A DNA stretch of 64,000 nt from Pseudomonas sp. GM74 (GCF_000282455.1 NZ_AKJG01000108.1:35649-99648), one strand, 5' to 3'; shown: positions 33,731-43,502, counted from the first letter of the stretch. Notes: generated by a model from the sequence alone, not told the origin. Made by a program: numbers and translations.

Positions 33731-36247
33731 ATGATTTCTTTGCCGATCGATGAAGTTTTACCCGCCCTGCGTGAAGCCCTCGCTACACGCCACGAAGCCG
33801 TGCTCGAAGCACCACCCGGCGCCGGTAAAACCACCCGCGTGCCTTTGGCCTTGCTCAACGAGCCGTGGCTGGCCGGGCAGACCATCCTGATGCTCGAACC
33901 CCGCCGGTTGGCCGCACGCGCAGCGGCGGAACGGCTGGCCAGTGAGCTGGGGGAAAAGGTCGGCGAAACCGTGGGCTATCGCATTCGCCTCGACAGCAAG
34001 GTCGGCCCCAATACCCGCATCGAAGTGGTCACCGAAGGCATCCTTACCCGGCGCCTGCAGGATGACCCGGCGCTCGAGGGTGTGGGCCTGCTGATCTTCG
34101 ACGAATTTCACGAACGCAGCCTCGACGCTGATCTGGCGCTGGCCCTGAGCCTCAATGGCCGCGAACTGTTCCGTGACGATCAGCCGCTGAAAATCCTCTT
34201 GATGTCCGCCACGCTCGAAGGCGAACGCTTGGCCGGGTTGCTCGACGACGCGCCGATCCTGCGCAGCGAAGGGCGCATGTACCCGGTGGCGATGCGCTGG
34301 GGCCGACCGTTTCAGGCCGGTGAATTCATCGAGCCGCGTCTGGTGCAGACCATCCTCGACGCCTTGAACGACGAGACCGGCAGTGTGCTGGTGTTCCTGC
34401 CGGGGCAGGCTGAAATCCGTCGCGTGCATCAGCAACTGGCCGATGCCTTGGGCGAAAGCACTCAGGTCCTGCTGTGTCCGTTGCACGGTGAACTGGACCT
34501 CGCCGCGCAACGGGCGGCGATCGATCCGGCACCGGCAGGCAAACGCAAAGTGGTGCTGGCCACCAACATTGCCGAAACCAGTTTGACCATCAATGGCGTG
34601 CGCGTGGTGATCGATGCCGGGTTGGCGCGGGTGCCGCGATTCGATCCCGGCAGCGGCATGACCCGCCTCGACACCCAGCGCATTTCCAAGGCCAGCGCTA
34701 CCCAGCGTGCGGGTCGGGCCGGGCGCCTGGAACCGGGCGTGTGTTATCGCTTGTGGTCACAGGATCAGCACGAGCAACTGGCGGCCTATGGCAGTGCGGA
34801 AATCCTTTCGGCGGACCTCGCCGGGCTGGCCTTGCAGCTGGGGCGCTGGGGTGTGACGCCGGGGCAGCTGGTGTGGCTCGACGTGCCGCCCGCCGCCGCG
34901 TATGCGCAGGCCCAGGACTTGCTCGAACGCTTGGGCGCACTCGATGGTGAAGCGCTGACCCGTCACGGTCAGGCCATGGCCGAACTGCCGGCGCATCCGC
35001 GTATCGCCCATTTGCTTTTGCGTGGCCAGGCGCTGGGATTGGCAGACATGGCTTGCGATGTCGCGGCGCTGCTCGGCGAGCGAGATATCTTGCGCGGTGC
35101 CGGGGCGGACTTGCACAGCCGACTGGTATTGCTGTCTGGCGAAGAGCGCGCCGCACGTGGCGCGCAAGGTGGCGTGCAACGCGCACGGCAACTGGCGCGG
35201 CAATACCGTGGTTACTTGCGCGGCAAAGCGACGGAGCCGGTCAGCGATCCGGATCACCCGCGCTGGCTCGGTGCGTTGCTGGCTTTGGCCTATCCCGACC
35301 GGGTCGCCCAGCAACGGCGCGCCGGTGGCGCGGAGTATCGCTTGGCCAACGGACGTGCCGCACTGTTCGCCGAGGCCGATAGCCTGATGAAGCAACCGTG
35401 GCTGGTGATCGCCGATCTGGGCAGTCGCCAGGGCCAGCGTGAGGAGCGGATTTATCTGGCGACGGACTTCGACCCGGCGCTCTTCGATTCCGTGCTGGCC
35501 GAGCAAGTTCGCTGTGTCGATCAACTGGATTGGGATGAACGTGAAGGCGTGCTGCGGGCCGAGCGTCAGCGCAAGGTTGGCGAACTGATCCTCAGCCGTG
35601 AACCGCTCACCGGCCTCGACGAAAGCGCCCGCAGCCAGGCGCTGGTGAATCTGGTGCGGCGCAAAGGCTTGGAGCTGTTGCCATGGACGCCGGAGCTGCG
35701 TCAGTGGCAGGCGCGGGTCGCCTTATTGCGGCAACTGGACCTCGCTGGCAAGGGCGAGAGCGAGTGGCCGGATGTCAGCGACACGGCGTTGCTCAAGAGT
35801 CTGGAGCACTGGCTGATGCCGTATCTGGGCAAGGTTTCGCGGCTCAGTCACTTCGCCAATCTGGACCTGTCGAGCATCGTCCACAACCTGCTGCCGTGGC
35901 CGTTACCGCAACGGCTGGACGAACTGGCGCCCCATCATTTGAGCGTGCCGTCGGGCTCCTCGATTCGCCTGGACTACAGCGAACAGCCGCCGATTCTGGC
36001 GGTGCGTCTACAGGAGTTGTTCGGCCTGGCCGAAACCCCGCGCATCGCCGGAGGCCGGCAGGTGGTCAAGCTGCATCTGTTGTCTCCGGCGCGCCGGCCG
36101 GTGCAGGTGACGCAGGACCTGGCCAACTTCTGGCGCAGCACCTACGCCGAGGTGAAGAAGGATTTGAAGGGAAGGTATCCGAAACATTACTGGCCGGATG
36201 ATCCGCTGGTGGCCGAGGCGACTGCGCGGATCAAACCGCGCAAGTAA
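33731..36247 (+). CDS. hrpB: ATP-dependent helicase HrpB
   Basis: 838 aa from the ATG at 33731 (GGGAG 6 bases upstream). DExH-box RNA helicase: motif I APPGAGKTTRVP, motif II FDEFHERS, motif III LMSATLEG, motif V TNIAETSLTI and motif VI QRAGRAGR. The HA2 domain and the HrpB-specific C-terminal domain (VTQDLANFWRSTYAEVKKDLKGRYPKHYW is conserved) follow. The role in Pseudomonas is not firmly established. Length equals other HrpB proteins (about 820-840 aa). Converges on a LysR gene. Confidence 0.96.
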   Translation: MISLPIDEVLPALREALATRHEAVLEAPPGAGKTTRVPLALLNEPWLAGQTILMLEPRRLAARAAAERLASELGEKVGETVGYRIRLDSKVGPNTRIEVVTEGILTRRLQDDPALEGVGLLIFDEFHERSLDADLALALSLNGRELFRDDQPLKILLMSATLEGERLAGLLDDAPILRSEGRMYPVAMRWGRPFQAGEFIEPRLVQTILDALNDETGSVLVFLPGQAEIRRVHQQLADALGESTQVLLCPLHGELDLAAQRAAIDPAPAGKRKVVLATNIAETSLTINGVRVVIDAGLARVPRFDPGSGMTRLDTQRISKASATQRAGRAGRLEPGVCYRLWSQDQHEQLAAYGSAEILSADLAGLALQLGRWGVTPGQLVWLDVPPAAAYAQAQDLLERLGALDGEALTRHGQAMAELPAHPRIAHLLLRGQALGLADMACDVAALLGERDILRGAGADLHSRLVLLSGEERAARGAQGGVQRARQLARQYRGYLRGKATEPVSDPDHPRWLGALLALAYPDRVAQQRRAGGAEYRLANGRAALFAEADSLMKQPWLVIADLGSRQGQREERIYLATDFDPALFDSVLAEQVRCVDQLDWDEREGVLRAERQRKVGELILSREPLTGLDESARSQALVNLVRRKGLELLPWTPELRQWQARVALLRQLDLAGKGESEWPDVSDTALLKSLEHWLMPYLGKVSRLSHFANLDLSSIVHNLLPWPLPQRLDELAPHHLSVPSGSSIRLDYSEQPPILAVRLQELFGLAETPRIAGGRQVVKLHLLSPARRPVQVTQDLANFWRSTYAEVKKDLKGRYPKHYWPDDPLVAEATARIKPRK

Positions 36248-36262
36248 TCGCATCGCGATTAC

Positions 36263-36341
36263 GTAGGAGCTGCCGCAGGCTGCGATCTTTTGATCTTGAA
36301 AAAATCAAAATCAAAAGATCGCAGCCTGCGGCAGCTCCTAC
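36263..36341. repeat. Perfect 32-bp palindrome (GTAGGAGCTGCCGCAGGCTGCGATC class)
   Basis: Arms 36263-36294 and 36310-36341 are exact complements around a 15-base A-rich loop. The stop codon of the convergent LysR gene (36338-36340) lies inside the right arm. A relative is at 47552-47661. Confidence 0.93.
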
Positions 36342-37267
36342 AGAGGGTGGTGTGATCTTTCGGATTTCGCCGTGAGTTGTTCGCGGCAATAGTCCGCAAA
36401 CAACTGCGCCGGCTTGGTCAGTTGCCCGCGCTTGAGCCAGGCCGCCACCAGCCCGGAGCCGGTGACGTCTTCGGCGATGTCCACGCACACCACTTTCTGC
36501 CCGTCGTAGGTGCACTCCGAATGCGGCTTGGTCACCAGGATCGAGAAGCCGAAGCCCTGGCCAACCATGCCCCGCACCATCTCGATCGATGGCGAGCTGA
36601 AGGCTATGCGTGGGGTCAGGCCCAGCTCATCGAACAGGCTGACGAAATAGGTCCGGCTCGGCTGCACGTCCAGAAGAATCATCGGCTCCAGGCACAGGTC
36701 CCGCAGCGACACCTGCGCCTGCTGGGCGAAGCGGTGATCGGCCGGCAACAGCGCGTAAGGTCGTTGCGCCGGCATCAGCGGTTCGGTTGCGATGGTGCCG
36801 TCGAGGTCATGTTCATAGAGGATCGCCAGGTCGAACGCACCGGAGGTCAGGCCTTGCACCAACTCTTGTTGCTCGCCGTCGCGGATGCGGATTTCCACCC
36901 CCGGGTACAACGCCGAAAACCCGGCGATCAATTGCGGCAGGTACAGCGGCGCGACGGTTTCGAAACAGCCGATATCGATCTGACCGGACACCACGTCGTT
37001 GTCGGCCAGGGCGTTCTGTTCGAACTCCTTGGCCATGCGCAGCAGTTCCTGGGCCTTGCGGTAGAAGCGTGCACCACTGGGGGTCAACGACACGCCCTGT
37101 GCATGGTGACGAATCAGCAGTTGCACGCCGAAGCTGTCTTCCAGCCCTTTGATGGCCGTGGAGATCGAAGGCTGGGCGATGTACAGCTTGCGCGAGGCCT
37201 CGGCGACGCTGCCGCACTCGACGGTGGTGATGAAGTATTTCAGTTGACGCAGATTGTAGGCAGCCAC
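36338..37267 (-). CDS. LysR family transcriptional regulator
   Basis: 309 aa from the GTG at 37267 (VAAYNLRQLKYFITTVE) with GAGG 6 bases upstream; upstream in-frame sequence lies in the divergent promoter. N-terminal winged HTH (GSVAEASRKLYIAQPSISTAIKGLED) and a LysR substrate-binding domain (about residues 95-295). It is divergent from the aldehyde dehydrogenase gene, so it probably controls that amine-degradation cluster. The last codons (SERSHHPL) and the stop are encoded within or beside a REP palindrome. Confidence 0.92.
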   Translation of the reverse strand: MAAYNLRQLKYFITTVECGSVAEASRKLYIAQPSISTAIKGLEDSFGVQLLIRHHAQGVSLTPSGARFYRKAQELLRMAKEFEQNALADNDVVSGQIDIGCFETVAPLYLPQLIAGFSALYPGVEIRIRDGEQQELVQGLTSGAFDLAILYEHDLDGTIATEPLMPAQRPYALLPADHRFAQQAQVSLRDLCLEPMILLDVQPSRTYFVSLFDELGLTPRIAFSSPSIEMVRGMVGQGFGFSILVTKPHSECTYDGQKVVCVDIAEDVTGSGLVAAWLKRGQLTKPAQLFADYCREQLTAKSERSHHPL

Positions 37268-37493
37268 AGCAAACCTCGAGGGAGAACGGATCAGGCATCC
37301 TGGCAATTTGCGCGCCACCCCTATCCGCTCGGGTAGCGATTTGTTGTGGTTGAACAATAACCACATGCTGCGCCAGAAGGGAGATTGGCTACGTAGTTTT
37401 TTCTTGGCCTGCGAACACATTTTTACTGGTTTTCCACCGCTCGGGCCTGAGCGACTATCCAATACACAAGAATGTCCTCTGGAGCATCTGAAC

Positions 37494-38984
37494 GTGTTCG
37501 AGCTTGAGTATTGGCAACGCAAGGCCGCTTCCCTGCGGTTTCCCGACCAGGCCGTAATCGACGGCCAGCGCCGTGCGGCGCAGTCGGGGCAGACTTACGC
37601 CGCGATCAACCCTGCCACCGGGCAATGCCTGGCCAACGTTGCCGCCTGCGGCGAAGAAGACGTGAACGCGGCGGTGCGCAATGCGCGGCAAGTGTTTGAA
37701 GCCGGCACCTGGTCGGCACGTTCGCCGACCGAGCGTAAACAAGTGCTGTTGCGCCTGGCCGACTTGATTCTTGAAAACCGTGAGGAACTGGCGCTGCTCG
37801 ACTCGCTGAACATGGGCAAGCCCGTCGTGGACGCCTACAACATCGACGTGCCGGGTGCCGCCGGTGTGTTCCGCTGGTACGCCGAGAGCCTCGACAAACT
37901 CTACGACCAGATCGCGCCGAGTTCGCAGAACGTACTGGCGACCATCACCCGCGAAGCCCTCGGCGTGGTGGCTGCCGTGGTGCCGTGGAATTTCCCCCTG
38001 GACATGGCCGCGTGGAAACTCGCCCCGGCCCTGGCCGCCGGTAATTCGGTGATCCTCAAACCGGCCGAGCAGTCGCCGTTTTCCGCTTTGCGACTGGCTG
38101 AGTTGGCGCTTGAAGCCGGTGTGCCTGCGGGTGTGTTGAATGTGCTGCCGGGCCTCGGCGAGCAGACGGGCAAGGCCCTCGGCCTGCACCCGGACGTCGA
38201 TTGCCTGGTGTTCACCGGCTCCACCGAAGTCGGCAAATATTTCATGCAGTACTCGGCGCAATCGAACCTCAAGCAGGTATGGCTGGAGTGCGGCGGCAAG
38301 AGCGCCAACCTGGTGTTCGCCGATTGCCAGGACCTGGATCTGGCAGCGGAAAAAGCCGCGTTCGGCATCTTCTTCAATCAGGGCGAAGTCTGCTCGGCCA
38401 ACTCGCGGTTGCTGGTGCAGCGCTCGATTCATGACGAGTTCGTCGAACGTCTCAAGGCTCAGGCCGAACGCTGGTTGCCGGGCGATCCGCTGGACCCGTC
38501 GAGCGCCGCCGGAGCCATCGTCGACAGCCGTCAGACCTCACGCATCATGAAGTTCATCCAGCAGGCCGAGCAGCAAGGCGCGACCAAGGTTTGTGGCGGT
38601 CGACAGTCGATCTTCAATGGCTCGGACAACTTCATCCAGCCGACGATTTTCACCGGCGTAACCCCGGACATGCCGCTGTTTCGCGATGAAGTGTTCGGCC
38701 CGGTGCTAGCGATCACGCCATTCGACGACGAGGCCCACGCCTTGCAGTTGGCCAACGACAGCGTCTACGGTCTGGCGGCCTCGCTTTGGACCGACGACCT
38801 CAACCGCGCCCACCGCGTGGCGCGACAATTGCGGGCCGGTACGGTGTCGGTCAACAGCGTCGATGCGCTGGACGTGACCGTGCCTTTCGGCGGCGGCAAG
38901 CAGTCGGGTTTCGGCCGCGACTTGTCCCTGCACTCATTCGATAAATACACCCAGTTGAAGACCACCTGGTTTCAATTGCGCTGA
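37494..38984 (+). CDS. NAD(P)+-dependent aldehyde dehydrogenase (PuuC-like)
   Basis: 496 aa from the GTG at 37494 (VFELEYWQRKAASL), with CTGGAG 9 bases upstream; this length equals PuuC/KauB enzymes. Catalytic residues are Glu265 (LECGGKS) and Cys300 (NQGEVCSANSR), with the cofactor motif FTGSTEVGK. The closest look is to gamma-glutamyl-gamma-aminobutyraldehyde and aminoaldehyde dehydrogenases. It is followed by an omega-aminotransferase, which would supply an aldehyde substrate. The actual substrate cannot be read from the sequence. Confidence 0.92.
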   Translation: MFELEYWQRKAASLRFPDQAVIDGQRRAAQSGQTYAAINPATGQCLANVAACGEEDVNAAVRNARQVFEAGTWSARSPTERKQVLLRLADLILENREELALLDSLNMGKPVVDAYNIDVPGAAGVFRWYAESLDKLYDQIAPSSQNVLATITREALGVVAAVVPWNFPLDMAAWKLAPALAAGNSVILKPAEQSPFSALRLAELALEAGVPAGVLNVLPGLGEQTGKALGLHPDVDCLVFTGSTEVGKYFMQYSAQSNLKQVWLECGGKSANLVFADCQDLDLAAEKAAFGIFFNQGEVCSANSRLLVQRSIHDEFVERLKAQAERWLPGDPLDPSSAAGAIVDSRQTSRIMKFIQQAEQQGATKVCGGRQSIFNGSDNFIQPTIFTGVTPDMPLFRDEVFGPVLAITPFDDEAHALQLANDSVYGLAASLWTDDLNRAHRVARQLRAGTVSVNSVDALDVTVPFGGGKQSGFGRDLSLHSFDKYTQLKTTWFQLR

Positions 38985-39005
38985 TAACAAAACGGAGAAC
39001 TGGCG

Positions 39006-40376
39006 ATGACCACACCACGTGATACCCGCGACTACCAGGCCGCCGACGCTGCGCACCACATCCATGCGTTCGTCGATCAGAAAGCCCTCAACGACGAAGG
39101 GCCACGGGTGATGGTCCGTGGCGAACGCCTGCACCTGTGGGACAACGACGGCCGGCGTTACCTCGACGGCATGTCCGGGTTGTGGTGCACCAACCTCGGT
39201 TACGGGCGCAAGGACCTGGCCTTTGCTGCGAGCCAGCAACTGGAACAGCTGCCGTACTACAACATGTTTTTCCACACCACCCACCCGCAGGTGATCGAGC
39301 TGTCCGAGTTGCTGTTCAGCCTGCTACCGGGTCACTACAGCCACGCGATCTACACCAACTCAGGCTCCGAAGCCAACGAGGTGTTGATCCGCACGGTGCG
39401 TCGTTACTGGCAGGTGCTCGGCAAGCCCGAGAAGAAAATCATGATCGGTCGCTGGAACGGTTACCACGGTTCGACCCTGGCCGCGACGGCGCTCGGCGGC
39501 ATGAAATTCATGCACGAAATGGGCGGCATGATTCCGGACATCGAGCACATCGACGAGCCGTACTTCTTCGCTCACGAGGGCAACCTGACCCCGGCCGAAT
39601 TCGGTCTGCGTGCGGCCCGGCAACTGGAAGCGAAGATTCTCGAGCTGGGTGCGGACAAGGTCGCGGGCTTCATCGCCGAGCCCTTCCAGGGTGCCGGCGG
39701 CATGATCTTCCCGCCGGAAAGCTACTGGCCGGAAATCCAGCGCATCTGTCGCAAGTACGATGTGCTGCTGTGCGCCGATGAAGTGATCGGCGGCTTCGGT
39801 CGCACCGGCGAATGGTTCGCCCACGAGTACTTCGGTTTCGAGCCGGACACCCTGTCCATCGCCAAGGGCCTGACCTCGGGCTACATCCCCATGGGCGGCT
39901 TGATCCTGTCGAAGAAAATGGCCTCGGTGCTGGTGGAGCAGGGCGGTGTGTTCGCCCACGGCCTGACCTATTCCGGGCACCCGGTGGCGGCGGCGGTGGC
40001 GATTGCCAACCTCAAGGCCCTGCGTGACGAGGGCGTGGTGACGCGGGTCAAGGACGACATTGGCCCGTACCTGCAACAGTGCCTGCGGGAAGTGTTCGGC
40101 AAGCATCCGCTGGTGGGTGATATCCAGGGCACCGGCATGGTCGCGGCGCTGCAACTGGCCGAAGACAAAAACAGCCGCAAGCGTTTTGCCAACGAGAACG
40201 ACATTGCGTGGCGCTGCCGTACGATTGGTTTTGAAGAGGGGGTGATCATTCGCTCCACACTGGGGCGGATGATCATGGCGCCGGCGTTGATTGCCAGCCG
40301 TGAAGAGATTGATGAGCTGATCGCCAAGGCCTTGAAAGCGGTGGATCGCACGGCGCAGGAATACGGCCGGCTCTGA
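39006..40376 (+). CDS. Class III (omega) aminotransferase, SpuC-like
   Basis: 456 aa. PLP-dependent transaminase of the group that includes SpuC (putrescine-pyruvate aminotransferase). The PLP lysine is Lys287 (SIAKGLTSGYIPMGG); other motifs are NSGSEANEVLIRTVRRYW, IGRWNGYHGST and AEPFQGAGG. It lies 21 bases after the aldehyde dehydrogenase, so the pair likely converts a primary amine to an aldehyde and then to an acid. It could act on a diamine, beta-alanine or another omega-amine. Confidence 0.92.
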   Translation: MTTPRDTRDYQAADAAHHIHAFVDQKALNDEGPRVMVRGERLHLWDNDGRRYLDGMSGLWCTNLGYGRKDLAFAASQQLEQLPYYNMFFHTTHPQVIELSELLFSLLPGHYSHAIYTNSGSEANEVLIRTVRRYWQVLGKPEKKIMIGRWNGYHGSTLAATALGGMKFMHEMGGMIPDIEHIDEPYFFAHEGNLTPAEFGLRAARQLEAKILELGADKVAGFIAEPFQGAGGMIFPPESYWPEIQRICRKYDVLLCADEVIGGFGRTGEWFAHEYFGFEPDTLSIAKGLTSGYIPMGGLILSKKMASVLVEQGGVFAHGLTYSGHPVAAAVAIANLKALRDEGVVTRVKDDIGPYLQQCLREVFGKHPLVGDIQGTGMVAALQLAEDKNSRKRFANENDIAWRCRTIGFEEGVIIRSTLGRMIMAPALIASREEIDELIAKALKAVDRTAQEYGRL

Positions 40377-40765
40377 CTTTGTAGTGCTCTAGCGGGCCTC
40401 TTCGCGGGCAAGCCCGCTCCCACAGGATTTGTGTCGGCCGCACGTTTTGGGCACGACACATAACCTGTGGGAGCGGGCTTGCCCGCGAATGCTATGGCCG
40501 ATTCAACACATTTTTCATGTCTTGCACTGAGCTTGTGCATCCTTGCCATTGCCGCTTTTTAGCAGTGCGCGCTAACCAGTTTTTTCATCACTCGCATCCA
40601 CATATTTCCTCATTTTCCTAATCCCGCCCTTGGGCCAACATCGATCTCGCCAGCCCGCCGAATGCTGCCCGCCGAAGGGTCCCTCAGAGACCACAGGAAG
40701 CAGCCGATTCAGGGCTCGCCGTACTGCCCATGACAAAACTAAATCAACAGCTTTGGGAGTGCTCC
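40377..40765. other. Intergenic region (389 bp, no gene)
   Basis: Holds the REPIN at 40401-40489. The remaining about 275 bases upstream of the ABC operon have no clear gene; a promoter for the transporter is expected here but I could not pick -10/-35 elements with confidence. Confidence 0.5.
40401..40489. repeat. REPIN, perfect 26-bp arms
   Basis: Arms 40401-40426 and 40464-40489 are exact complements. It separates the aminotransferase gene from the ABC transporter genes, so the latter probably have their own promoter. Confidence 0.9.
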
Positions 40766-41752
40766 ATGATCAAGTCCTTGCTTACGCGCGTTGCCCATCC
40801 ACTGGCGATCACCGCCATCGCCGCGACGGTCGCCACCAGCGCCCAGGCCGGCACCCTGTCCATCGGTCATACCACCTGGGTCGGCTACGGCACCCTGTAC
40901 CTGGCCCAGGACCTTGGCTACTTCAAGGAAAACGGTTTGACCGTCGAGTTGCCAGTGGTCGAAGAAGCGGCGATGTACATGGCCGCACAAGCTTCCGGCG
41001 AGTTGTCCGGCTCGGCGTCGACCATCGACGAGGTCCTCAAGTACCGTCCGCAATTCTGCTTCAAGGCCGTGGCCGCGCTGGACGACAGCCATGGTGGCGA
41101 CGGCGTGCTGGTGGGCAAGGACGTCAAGAGTCTGCAAGAGCTCAAGGGCCAGGCCGTGGCGGTGAACGAAGGGTCGACCTCGCAGTTCTGGTTGTCGTAT
41201 CTGCTGAAAAAGAACGGCATGAAAATGAGCGACATCACCGTGCAGAACATGACGGCCGATGACGCCGCCACCGCGTTCATCGCCGGTCGTGTACCCGCCG
41301 CCGTGACCTGGGAGCCGCACCTGTCGATGGTGCGCGACAAGAAACAGGGCAAGGTGCTGGTCGACAGCAGCAGCACGCCGGGGGTGATCGTCGACGTGGT
41401 GGCATTGAACTGCACCGTCATCGAAAAACAGCCGGAAGACGTCAAGGCACTGGTGGCCGGTTTGTACAAAGCCGTGCAGTACACCAAGGATCATCCGCAG
41501 GAAGCCTACAAAATCATGGCCAAGGGTGTTGGAGGTTACCTGGCCGATCCGAAGGAACTCGAAGCGGCCGCCCAAGGCGTGCGGTTCTACGATCAGGCCA
41601 TGAGCGAAAAACTGCTGGGCTCGCCGGGCAAGCCGGGTGACAGCGCACCGCTGATCAAACTGGCCAACGAGACCGCCAGCGAACTGCAAGGCAAACCCTA
41701 CAACGTCAGTAATGACGACCTGATCGACAACCGTTTCGTCACCCCGCTCTAG
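40766..41752 (+). CDS. ABC transporter periplasmic substrate-binding protein (TauA/SsuA/NMT1 type)
   Basis: 328 aa from the ATG at 40766 (GGGAG upstream). The Sec signal peptide ends near TSAQA (about residue 29). The mature protein begins TLSIGHTTWVGYGTLYLAQDLGYFKENGL, the typical opening of the nitrate/sulfonate/taurine (NitT/TauT) binding-protein family. EGSTSQFWLSYLLKKNG and AVTWEPHL are family motifs. The ligand is unknown; the adjacent aminotransferase suggests an amine or amino-sulfonate. Followed by permease and ATPase genes. Confidence 0.92.
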   Translation: MIKSLLTRVAHPLAITAIAATVATSAQAGTLSIGHTTWVGYGTLYLAQDLGYFKENGLTVELPVVEEAAMYMAAQASGELSGSASTIDEVLKYRPQFCFKAVAALDDSHGGDGVLVGKDVKSLQELKGQAVAVNEGSTSQFWLSYLLKKNGMKMSDITVQNMTADDAATAFIAGRVPAAVTWEPHLSMVRDKKQGKVLVDSSSTPGVIVDVVALNCTVIEKQPEDVKALVAGLYKAVQYTKDHPQEAYKIMAKGVGGYLADPKELEAAAQGVRFYDQAMSEKLLGSPGKPGDSAPLIKLANETASELQGKPYNVSNDDLIDNRFVTPL

Positions 41753-41760
41753 GAGGCTGC

Positions 41761-42564
41761 ATGTTCAAGCGCAATTCATGGCTGAGCCGCTGCATCACGC
41801 CCAAGACCGGTTTGCCGGTCTCGGTGATCTGGAGCGCGAGCGGCCTGGCCTGGGTGCTGTTGGTCGGCCTGTGGGCCGGTTTGTCCTATGGTGGCGTGGT
41901 GCCGGGCATGTTCCTGCCGACGCCGGGCGCGGTGGTCGAGGCCGCCGTGCGCCTGGGTCGCGACGGCACCCTCGGCCAGCATGTGTGGGCCAGCGTCGAA
42001 GTGGTGATGGTCGGATTCATCGTGTCGTCCCTGGTGGCGGTGCCGCTGGGACTGTTGATGGGCAGCTTCCGCATCGTCCAGGCGTTCCTGGAGCCGCTGG
42101 TGAACTTCATTCGCTACCTGCCGGTGACCTCGTTCGTGCCGCTGTTCATCCTGTGGATCGGCATCGGTCTGGAGCAGCGGGTATCAGTGATCATTTTCGG
42201 CGTGTTCTTCCAGCAACTGGTGATGATCGCGGACGTGTCCAAAGGCATCTCCAAGGACCTGATCAACGCTTCCTACACACTCGGTTCGAACCGTCGTGAT
42301 GCGGTGCTGCACGTGATCGCTCCGGCTTCCCTGCCGGGCGTACTCGACACTCTGCGCGTGACCATGGGCTGGGCCTGGACTTACCTGGTGGTGGCTGAAC
42401 TGGTCGCCGCTTCCAGTGGCCTGGGTTACCTGAGCCTCAAGGCCATGCGTGGCTTCCAGGTGGATGTGATTTTCCTCGCCATCGCGATCATCGGCCTGCT
42501 GGGCCTGGTCACCGATCAACTGTTCCGTTTCCTACGTCTGAGGATCACCGCATGGGCTCAGTAA
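41761..42564 (+). CDS. ABC transporter permease (TauC/SsuC type)
   Basis: 267 aa with about six membrane helices. The binding-protein-dependent transport motif is present (EAA loop: GISKDLINASYTLGSNRRDAVLHVIAPASLPG), followed by AWTYLVVAELVAASSGLGYL. A perfect AGGAGG overlaps the stop codon of the binding-protein gene 8 bases before this ATG, indicating tight coupling. Its end overlaps the ATPase gene by 13 bases. Confidence 0.94.
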   Translation: MFKRNSWLSRCITPKTGLPVSVIWSASGLAWVLLVGLWAGLSYGGVVPGMFLPTPGAVVEAAVRLGRDGTLGQHVWASVEVVMVGFIVSSLVAVPLGLLMGSFRIVQAFLEPLVNFIRYLPVTSFVPLFILWIGIGLEQRVSVIIFGVFFQQLVMIADVSKGISKDLINASYTLGSNRRDAVLHVIAPASLPGVLDTLRVTMGWAWTYLVVAELVAASSGLGYLSLKAMRGFQVDVIFLAIAIIGLLGLVTDQLFRFLRLRITAWAQ

Positions 42565-43385
42565 CCGCCGCCACTCATCGTTTTGTCGCCCCTCAGGCTG
42601 CCCCGGTGAACGCGCCACGACTGAAGGTGGACAAGGTCAGCCTGAGTTACAGGAAACCCGATGGCGGTACATTTACCGCCTTGGAGGAAGTGTCGTTCGA
42701 GGTGCCGGACCAGCAATTCGCCGTGCTCGTCGGGCCGTCGGGCTGCGGCAAGTCGAGCCTGCTGTACCTCACCGCCGGCCTGGCCGAACCGACATCAGGC
42801 GAGATCTACGTCGGCGGCCAACAGGTGGAGGGCCCCGGTGCGGATCGCGGCATGGTGTTCCAGAGCTACACGCTGTTCCCGTGGCTGACGGTGCGGCAGA
42901 ACGTCGAGTTCGGCCTCAAGCGGCGCGGCATGCCGGCGGCGCAACGCAAGGACATCGTCGACTACTACGTCAACGAAGTAGGTCTGAGCGGCTTTGCCGA
43001 CAACTACGCCAAGCAGTTGTCCGGCGGCATGATGCAGCGCGTCGCCATTGCCCGCGCGCTGGCCAATGATCCGCAGATCCTGCTGATGGACGAGCCTTTC
43101 GGCGCCCTCGACAGCCAGACGCGCCTGCAAATGCAGCAGTTGCTGCTGCGGGTGTGGGGCAACAGCAAGAAGACGGTGTTGTTCGTGACCCACGACATCG
43201 ACGAGGCGATTCTGCTCGGCGACCGGGTCTACGTCATGGGCGCCAGGCCAGGACGGATCAAGCAGATCCTCGATGTACCGATCGAACGTCCACGCAACCT
43301 GGACATGGTCATGGAGCGCTCGTTCATCGAAATGAAGCGCGAGATCTTCGGGCTGCTGCATGACGATCTGGAAGAGGTGCATTAA
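42552..43385 (+). CDS. ABC transporter ATPase (TauB/SsuB type)
   Basis: 277 aa. Walker A GPSGCGKSSLLYL, Q-loop VFQSYTLFPW, signature LSGGMMQRVAIARAL, Walker B ILLMDEPFGALD and the H-switch FVTHDIDEA are all intact. It powers the NitT/TauT-type importer encoded just upstream. The gene starts inside the end of the permease gene, and no further gene follows in the operon before a REPIN. Confidence 0.95.
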   Translation: MGSVTAATHRFVAPQAAPVNAPRLKVDKVSLSYRKPDGGTFTALEEVSFEVPDQQFAVLVGPSGCGKSSLLYLTAGLAEPTSGEIYVGGQQVEGPGADRGMVFQSYTLFPWLTVRQNVEFGLKRRGMPAAQRKDIVDYYVNEVGLSGFADNYAKQLSGGMMQRVAIARALANDPQILLMDEPFGALDSQTRLQMQQLLLRVWGNSKKTVLFVTHDIDEAILLGDRVYVMGARPGRIKQILDVPIERPRNLDMVMERSFIEMKREIFGLLHDDLEEVH

Positions 43386-43412
43386 ACCTGATTCGAGCCG
43401 ATGCACCATCCT

Positions 43413-43502
43413 TGTGGGAGCGAGCTTGCTCGCGATAGCGATTTGTCATTCAACAATGATGTCGACTGACACGACGCCATCGCGAGCAAGCTCGCTCCCA
43501 CA
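43413..43502. repeat. REPIN with conserved spacer
   Basis: Perfect 24-bp arms at 43413-43436 and 43479-43502. The 42-base spacer includes attcaacaatgatgtcgact, nearly identical to that at 27537-27578. Lies between two convergent genes. Confidence 0.9.

Noticed and set aside
34698..35524. Long minus-strand frames opposite hrpB
   Set aside because: Arg/Pro-rich or Leu-poor translations without motifs; hrpB helicase motifs cover the region.
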